This document shows, piece after piece, positions 6,370 through 9,835 of a stretch of DNA of 9,835 nt. Position numbers and translations under genes: made by a program. Under the pieces are notes generated by a model. That model was not told the origin of the DNA. It made no database searches and saw nothing but the letters and a program-made list of their open reading frames with translations. Positions within the stretch are counted from its first letter, which is position 1. Every line of letters begins with the position of its first letter. The stretch is from Alphaproteobacteria bacterium. GTDB lineage: Bacteria; Pseudomonadota; Alphaproteobacteria; Puniceispirillales; Puniceispirillaceae. The DNA lies in assembly GCA_016780695.1 (NCBI GenBank), contig JADHLK010000048.1:1-9835 (forward strand), in the 5' to 3' direction.

Positions 6370-6773
6370 AGCAAATCCTGCAAGGCGGCTATCAAGGGCC
6401 GGTTGGCGGGCGGCATGGCATAATCGCTGAGGCGCGGGGCCCGCACCCAGGCCAGCTCACCTCCCTCTTTTGCCTGTGCGCTATTTTGCCAGCGCCGACA
6501 GACAAACAGCAGCAGAATCAGGTGAAAATCCGGATAATCATGTGAAGCAAATGATAGGGGGGCCAGACAGGATTGCCAGGTATCAAGACCCAGCTCCTCT
6601 TGCAATTCCCGGATGAGACAGGCCTCCGGGCTTTCCCCGGCTTCCAGCTTGCCGCCCGGAAACTCCCATAAGCCTGCCAGCGGCTTGCCAGCTGGCCGGC
6701 GCGCCAGCAACACCCGCCCGTCCGGGTCAATCAGCGCACCAGCCGCAACAATCTGGACAGGCTTGCCGGACAT
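6366..6773 (-). CDS. mutT: MutT-type Nudix hydrolase (8-oxo-dGTP diphosphatase)
   Basis: MutT hydrolyses oxidised purine nucleotides such as 8-oxo-dGTP to the monophosphate, keeping them out of DNA. The 135-residue product has a complete Nudix box at 41-63: G41, E47, then REL and QEELGL (55-63), with the metal-binding glutamates E56, E59 and E60 present. WEFPGGKLEAGE (36-47) and LLARRPAGKPLAGLW (22-36) match the MutT clade more than other Nudix groups. The ATG directly abuts the argJ stop (TAG ATG read on the minus strand), so translation is probably coupled to argJ and the two genes share a transcript. Confidence 0.9.
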   Translation of the reverse strand: MSGKPVQIVAAGALIDPDGRVLLARRPAGKPLAGLWEFPGGKLEAGESPEACLIRELQEELGLDTWQSCLAPLSFASHDYPDFHLILLLFVCRRWQNSAQAKEGGELAWVRAPRLSDYAMPPANRPLIAALQDLL

Positions 6774-8012
6774 CTAGCTGCGATAATCGGCATTTATGGA
6801 GATATAGCCATGCGTCAGATCACAGCTCCAGATACGCGCCGCGCCTGCACCAAGGCCCAGATCAACCGCGATATGAATAGAAGTTCCCTTCATATGGGCT
6901 GCGATAGGGGCTTCATCATAATCGGCCACCCGCTGGCCCTCGGCAGCTATCACAATGCCCCCGATTGAAATTTTCAGCCGATCCCGGTCTGCCGGCTCGC
7001 CTGCCTTGCCGACCGCCATCACGATGCGCCCCCAATTTGCATCCTCGCCAGCTATGGCTGTTTTGACCAGCGGCGAATTGCCGATCGCCAGCCCGATTTT
7101 ATAGGCACTCGCCTCACTGGTCGCACCGGTTATATCAATGGTGATGAATTTGCTGGCCCCTTCCCCGTCGCGCACGATCTGACAGGCCAAATCCTGCATC
7201 ACCTCCAGCAGGGCCGCCTGAAAACCAGCCAGCGCCGGGTCGTCTGGCGAGGTGATCGGCGGATGCCCGGCCTGTCTGGTTGCTCCCAGCAGAACCATGT
7301 CCGAGGTGGAGGTATCGCTATCCACCGTTATCGCGTTAAAGCTCTGGCGGGTGGCGGCTGTCAGGCAGGCTTGCAGAACCGGCTGGTCGAGCACCGCATC
7401 AGTCGCAATAAAGCCCAGCATGGTTGCCATGTCCGGGGCAATCATGCCTGAACCTTTCGCAATGCCTGAGATGGTAACCGGCTGGCCGGCTATCTGGCAG
7501 CTGGCACTGGCCCCCTTGGCGAAAGTGTCTGTTGTGCGGATGGCATTGGCCGCCGCCTGCCAGCTGGCCTGGCCGAGAGTGTTCTTTAGCTGGCCAAAAC
7601 AGGCGGCCAGCCCGGCCGCATCCAGCGGCTCGCCGATAACGCCGGTAGAGGCGGTGAGGATGTCGGCCGCTGCCATCCCCAGCTGATCAGCCAGCCGGGC
7701 GGTGGTATGCTGCACAGTTGCAATACCCTGCTGGCCGGTAAAGGCATTGGCATTGCCAGCATTGACCAGCACTGCCCGCCCATGCCCTTTTGCCAGCTGG
7801 GCACGCGTCCAGTCCACTGGCGCAGCAGCGGTAGCCGACCGGGTAAAGACCCCGGCCATCTGGCTGGCTTCAGCAAACCGCATCAGCATCAGATCATCGC
7901 GCCCCTTATAGCTGGTTCCAGAGGCCGCTACCGCCAGCTCCACGCCTTTGATGGCGGGTAGATCAGGAAAGCGGGCCGGTGCCAAAGGCGAGACAGGCAG
8001 AGGGCTGGCCAT
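6774..8012 (-). CDS. argJ: Glutamate N-acetyltransferase / amino-acid acetyltransferase ArgJ
   Basis: ArgJ moves the acetyl group from N-acetylornithine to glutamate, recycling it in the cyclic arginine pathway; bifunctional forms also use acetyl-CoA to make N-acetylglutamate. The 412-residue precursor has the usual length and the self-cleavage site MIAPDMATMLGF (190-201), where T197 becomes the N-terminal nucleophile of the beta chain after the A196-T197 bond is cut. Other landmarks are NAGNANAFTG (84-93), ASTGVIGEPL (121-130), IAKGSGM (184-190) and, near the C terminus, GEDANWGRI. AAAGGGA lies about eight bases before the ATG. Whether it is mono- or bifunctional cannot be read from the sequence. 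It follows the isomerase gene by 61 bases and leads directly into mutT. Confidence 0.97.
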   Translation of the reverse strand: MASPLPVSPLAPARFPDLPAIKGVELAVAASGTSYKGRDDLMLMRFAEASQMAGVFTRSATAAAPVDWTRAQLAKGHGRAVLVNAGNANAFTGQQGIATVQHTTARLADQLGMAAADILTASTGVIGEPLDAAGLAACFGQLKNTLGQASWQAAANAIRTTDTFAKGASASCQIAGQPVTISGIAKGSGMIAPDMATMLGFIATDAVLDQPVLQACLTAATRQSFNAITVDSDTSTSDMVLLGATRQAGHPPITSPDDPALAGFQAALLEVMQDLACQIVRDGEGASKFITIDITGATSEASAYKIGLAIGNSPLVKTAIAGEDANWGRIVMAVGKAGEPADRDRLKISIGGIVIAAEGQRVADYDEAPIAAHMKGTSIHIAVDLGLGAGAARIWSCDLTHGYISINADYRS

Positions 8013-8073
8013 GATCAGGATCCCTTTCTTGTTAAGCTGGTTTGCCAGTCATCCGGCTGGCTGGGTGCAAGGA

Positions 8074-9036
8074 CTAATTCGCCCCACCCTTTGCATCATT
8101 CCCGGTTTGGGCGGCCTCTATCTCGGCCCGCACCTCTTCAAAGCTGCGAGTGGAAATCTCCGCCCCGACCCGCAGCTGTTCTAGCACCCGCACCAGCGCT
8201 TGGCGTTGCAGCGTCTGGCGCAGCTGCCCGGCCATCTCCGCCAGCGGCATAGGCTCAGCAGTGCGCCGATCTTTCAGCTCGATAATGTGCCAGCCAAATT
8301 GTGTCTGCACCGGCTCTTTTGTATAGGCCCCGACTTCCAGCGCGAAGGCAGCATTCTCAAAGCCTGGCACCATCGCCCCGCGCTTAAAATAACCCAGATC
8401 ACCGCCATTCGGGCCGCTTGGGCCAGTTGATTTTTCCTTGGCCAGGCTGGCAAATTCCGCCCCGCCATCCAAAGCGGTGATAATGTCTTTTGCCGTCTGC
8501 TCATCTTCCACCAGAATATGGGCAGCGTTGACCTCTTCGCGCGATCCGGCATCTGCAACATAGGCATCATAGGCCTTGCCAATCGCTGCCTCATCCACCT
8601 GCTCGGACAGGGCCTGGCCCAGCCAGATTTCAGCCACCAGCTTGTCAATGGTCAGCCTGACCGCCACCGCCACTTCCGGGCGCTGGTCAATCGCCGCCTC
8701 GCGGCCGGCAGTCGCAGCCAGTCTGGTATCGATCAGCTCATCAATCAGCTGGCCATAGAGCTGGGCAAAGGGAATCTGCTGATATTGGGCAGGCAGCTGC
8801 TCGGCCAGCCGCACCAGCTCGCGCAGATACAAGGTCTCGCCATTCAGGCTGGCAACCGGAATTTCCGGCATATTATCAGCTTGCTGGGCGGCTTGCTGGG
8901 CAGCCAGCTGGCCGGGCCAGAAAGCGGCCAGCCCGGTGCTTAGCCCCAGGGCCGTTGCGAAGATCAGGCTGATCGGCCCGGCCCGTCCTGCCCTGAAATG
9001 AAACCGAAAACCTCTGCGCAATGTAAAATTTGTCAT
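8074..9036 (-). CDS. Exported parvulin-type peptidyl-prolyl cis-trans isomerase
   Basis: This 320-residue protein is a periplasmic folding factor that isomerises Xaa-Pro bonds in exported proteins, related to SurA/PrsA-type parvulins. It has a basic N terminus, a hydrophobic segment at about 22-39 and a probable cut after LAA46 before QQ, so it should be secreted. Residues 60-160 form a helical SurA-N-like chaperone segment, and the parvulin domain spans about 169-256, with NAAHILVEDE (170-179), GGDLGYFKRGAMVPGFENAAFAL (in 211-233) and QFGWHIIEL (246-254). A charged tail follows. AAAGG lies seven bases before the ATG. It diverges from secA and leads the argJ-mutT cluster. A SurA-like role in outer-membrane protein folding is plausible but not shown. 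Confidence 0.92.
   Translation of the reverse strand: MTNFTLRRGFRFHFRAGRAGPISLIFATALGLSTGLAAFWPGQLAAQQAAQQADNMPEIPVASLNGETLYLRELVRLAEQLPAQYQQIPFAQLYGQLIDELIDTRLAATAGREAAIDQRPEVAVAVRLTIDKLVAEIWLGQALSEQVDEAAIGKAYDAYVADAGSREEVNAAHILVEDEQTAKDIITALDGGAEFASLAKEKSTGPSGPNGGDLGYFKRGAMVPGFENAAFALEVGAYTKEPVQTQFGWHIIELKDRRTAEPMPLAEMAGQLRQTLQRQALVRVLEQLRVGAEISTRSFEEVRAEIEAAQTGNDAKGGAN
8881..8904 (-). repeat. 12-bp tandem duplication at the signal-peptide cleavage region
   Basis: TTGCTGGGCGGC (8881-8892) is followed at once by TTGCTGGGCAGC (8893-8904), differing at one base. On the coding strand they give the repeated AAQQ at residues 45-52 of the isomerase, right at the predicted cleavage site. Confidence 0.75.
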
Positions 9037-9158
9037 TTGTCTGCCTTTGCCTGTCTTGCCTTTATTAGGCGCGTTTACGGCCCCGTTACTAGCCTGTTAC
9101 CAGAAGGCATGGGCTTATCACACCTGACCGCCTTGCTGCAAGCAGGCTTGTCCGTTCA

Positions 9159-9194
9159 GATCAGCTGCCTGATCAGCTGGCTGATCAGATGGCC
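9159..9194. repeat. 12-bp triple element with CTGATCAG palindromes upstream of secA
   Basis: Three units start at 9159, 9171 and 9183: GATCAGCTGCCT, GATCAGCTGGCT, GATCAGATGGCC. The register creates the perfect palindrome CTGATCAG twice (9169-9176 and 9181-9188) and CAGCTG twice. The element ends 46 bases before the first -35 candidate of secA. It may be an operator array or a slippage product. GATCAGCTG-like words are also common within the genes here, which weakens the case. Confidence 0.6.
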
Positions 9195-9240
9195 GGCCAT
9201 TTGCCGGGTGGGTTGCCATTCTGCCTGACGGGCTGTCTGA

Positions 9241-9269
9241 TTGACAAAGCGGGTCTGACTGCCTATCTG
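9241..9269 (+). promoter_or_regulatory. Candidate sigma-70 promoter of secA (upstream)
   Basis: TTGACA (9241-9246) is a perfect -35 consensus, followed after exactly 17 bases by TATCTG (9264-9269) as a weak -10 with three of six matches. The predicted leader to the secA ATG is about 55 bases. Confidence 0.45.
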
Positions 9270-9283
9270 CAATGGGGGATAAT
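9255..9283 (+). promoter_or_regulatory. Candidate sigma-70 promoter of secA (downstream, overlapping)
   Basis: CTGACT (9255-9260, four of six) and GATAAT (9278-9283, five of six) are also 17 bases apart. Its total match is nine of twelve, equal to the upstream candidate, and the two overlap, so only one may be active at a time. Confidence 0.4.
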
Positions 9284-9331
9284 CAGCCGCGGCCGCTTTC
9301 GCTGTGGCCATCAAGAAAGGTTTTGGGGCAG

Positions 9332-9835
9332 ATGCTGGGGTCAATTGCAAAGAGCCTGTTCGGAGATGCCAATGATCGGGGGGTTAAAAAACTCAGCCCG
9401 CTGGTCACTGCGATTAACGACCTTGAAGCGGGTCTGACCGACAAGACAGATGCTGAGCTGAAAGAAGAATCAGAAAAGCTGCGCGCTGAGGCCCGTGATG
9501 GGGCGGATCTGGATAAATTGTTGGTGCCAGCCTTTGCATTGGTGCGGGAGGCAGCCCGCCGGACGCTGGGCCAGCGCCATTTTGATGTCCAGATGATGGG
9601 CGGTATTATCCTGCATCGCGGGCAGATTTCAGAAATGAAAACCGGCGAGGGCAAAACGCTAGTCGCCACCCTGCCAGTCTATCTGAATGCGCTGACCGGC
9701 CAGGGCGTGCATGTGGTGACAGTCAATGATTATCTGGCCAGCCGTGATGCTGGCTGGATGGGCCAGATTTATGAATTTCTGGGGCTGAGTGTGGGCTGTA
9801 TTACAGCCAATATGGATGATGCCAGCCGCCGCGCT
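9332..9835 (+). CDS. secA: Preprotein translocase ATPase SecA, N-terminal part (cut by window edge)
   Basis: SecA is the motor that pushes unfolded preproteins through the SecYEG channel. The 168 codons present, all in frame to the last base, cover the start of nucleotide-binding domain 1. They match the family closely: MLGSIAKSLFGDANDR, INDLEAGLTDKTDAELK, a REAARR..GQRHFDVQ segment at 72-86, the Walker A motif MKTGEGKT (102-109) and TGQGVHVVTVNDYLASRDA (122-140). ATG 9332 gives the usual SecA N terminus; AAAGG lies at 9316-9320, and GGGG at 9325-9328 is closer, so the ribosome site is modest. The rest of the gene, including the preprotein-binding and C-terminal parts, lies beyond the window. 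It is divergent from an exported folding factor, a functionally fitting neighbour. Confidence 0.97.
   Translation, partial: MLGSIAKSLFGDANDRGVKKLSPLVTAINDLEAGLTDKTDAELKEESEKLRAEARDGADLDKLLVPAFALVREAARRTLGQRHFDVQMMGGIILHRGQISEMKTGEGKTLVATLPVYLNALTGQGVHVVTVNDYLASRDAGWMGQIYEFLGLSVGCITANMDDASRRA

Larger units (their letters stand above)
9037..9331. other. Divergent regulatory spacer between the isomerase gene and secA
   Basis: This 295-base spacer holds no gene I can support. Near the isomerase it carries that gene's ribosome site (CCTTT on the plus strand, 9044-9048). The middle holds the triple 12-base element at 9159-9194, and the secA side holds two overlapping promoter candidates (9241-9283). 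GTTAC also occurs twice, 11 bases apart, near 9083-9098. No intrinsic terminator or known riboswitch is apparent. Confidence 0.6.

Noticed and set aside
5945..8184. Further open frames opposite argJ, mutT and the methyltransferase-like gene
   Set aside because: All are shadows in alternative frames of confidently assigned genes, with no independent ribosome site or domain signal.
8998..9437. Plus-strand short frames in the secA leader (from 8998 and from 9189) as possible SecM-like leader peptides
   Set aside because: The first begins inside the isomerase gene on the opposite strand. The second runs about 100 bases into secA in the wrong frame and contains the predicted promoters. Neither shows a clear signal sequence followed by an arrest motif or a proper ribosome site.

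Overview
The window reads as ordinary chromosomal DNA from an alphaproteobacterium. The evidence is gene content and order: xerD followed by accA, grxC with comF beside an NDUFAF5-type methyltransferase, and secA divergent from a parvulin-type isomerase followed by argJ and mutT. I recall these neighbourhoods from alphaproteobacterial genomes. Genus and order cannot be resolved by eye. The DNA is GC-rich, with strong use of CTG (Leu) and GCC (Ala). I see no rRNA, tRNA, CRISPR array, transposase, phage gene or plasmid function.

Layout. (1) Positions 1-116 are an upstream region holding an imperfect 15-bp tandem array. (2) Positions 117-4246 are a probable plus-strand operon: a 45-residue membrane miniprotein, a 673-residue exported protein of unknown function that overlaps it, xerD (chromosome dimer resolution) and accA (first step of fatty acid synthesis). 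(3) Positions 4243-5370 run on the minus strand: comF, then grxC. The grxC stop overlaps the accA stop. (4) Positions 5475-6356 hold the methyltransferase-like gene, divergent from comF. (5) Positions 6366-9036 are a minus-strand cluster transcribed as exported parvulin isomerase, argJ (arginine biosynthesis), mutT (nucleotide-pool sanitation). (6) Positions 9332-9835 hold the first 168 codons of secA, divergent from the isomerase and cut by the window edge.

How the genes relate. The functions are mostly housekeeping: chromosome segregation, lipid synthesis, redox, nucleotide sanitation, arginine synthesis, protein export and periplasmic folding. The secA/isomerase pair links export with folding of exported proteins. 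The methyltransferase-like gene probably serves assembly of respiratory complex I. The least understood part is the miniprotein plus 673-residue exported protein in front of xerD-accA.

I found no convincing new defence, mobile or biosynthetic system. The items most worth a second look are the 15-bp array at the left edge, a 12-bp triplicated palindromic element upstream of secA with two overlapping promoter candidates, a short ORF with a strong ribosome site overlapping the accA start, the exported protein of unknown role, and the recurrence of short 12- or 15-bp tandem duplications in several genes and spacers.
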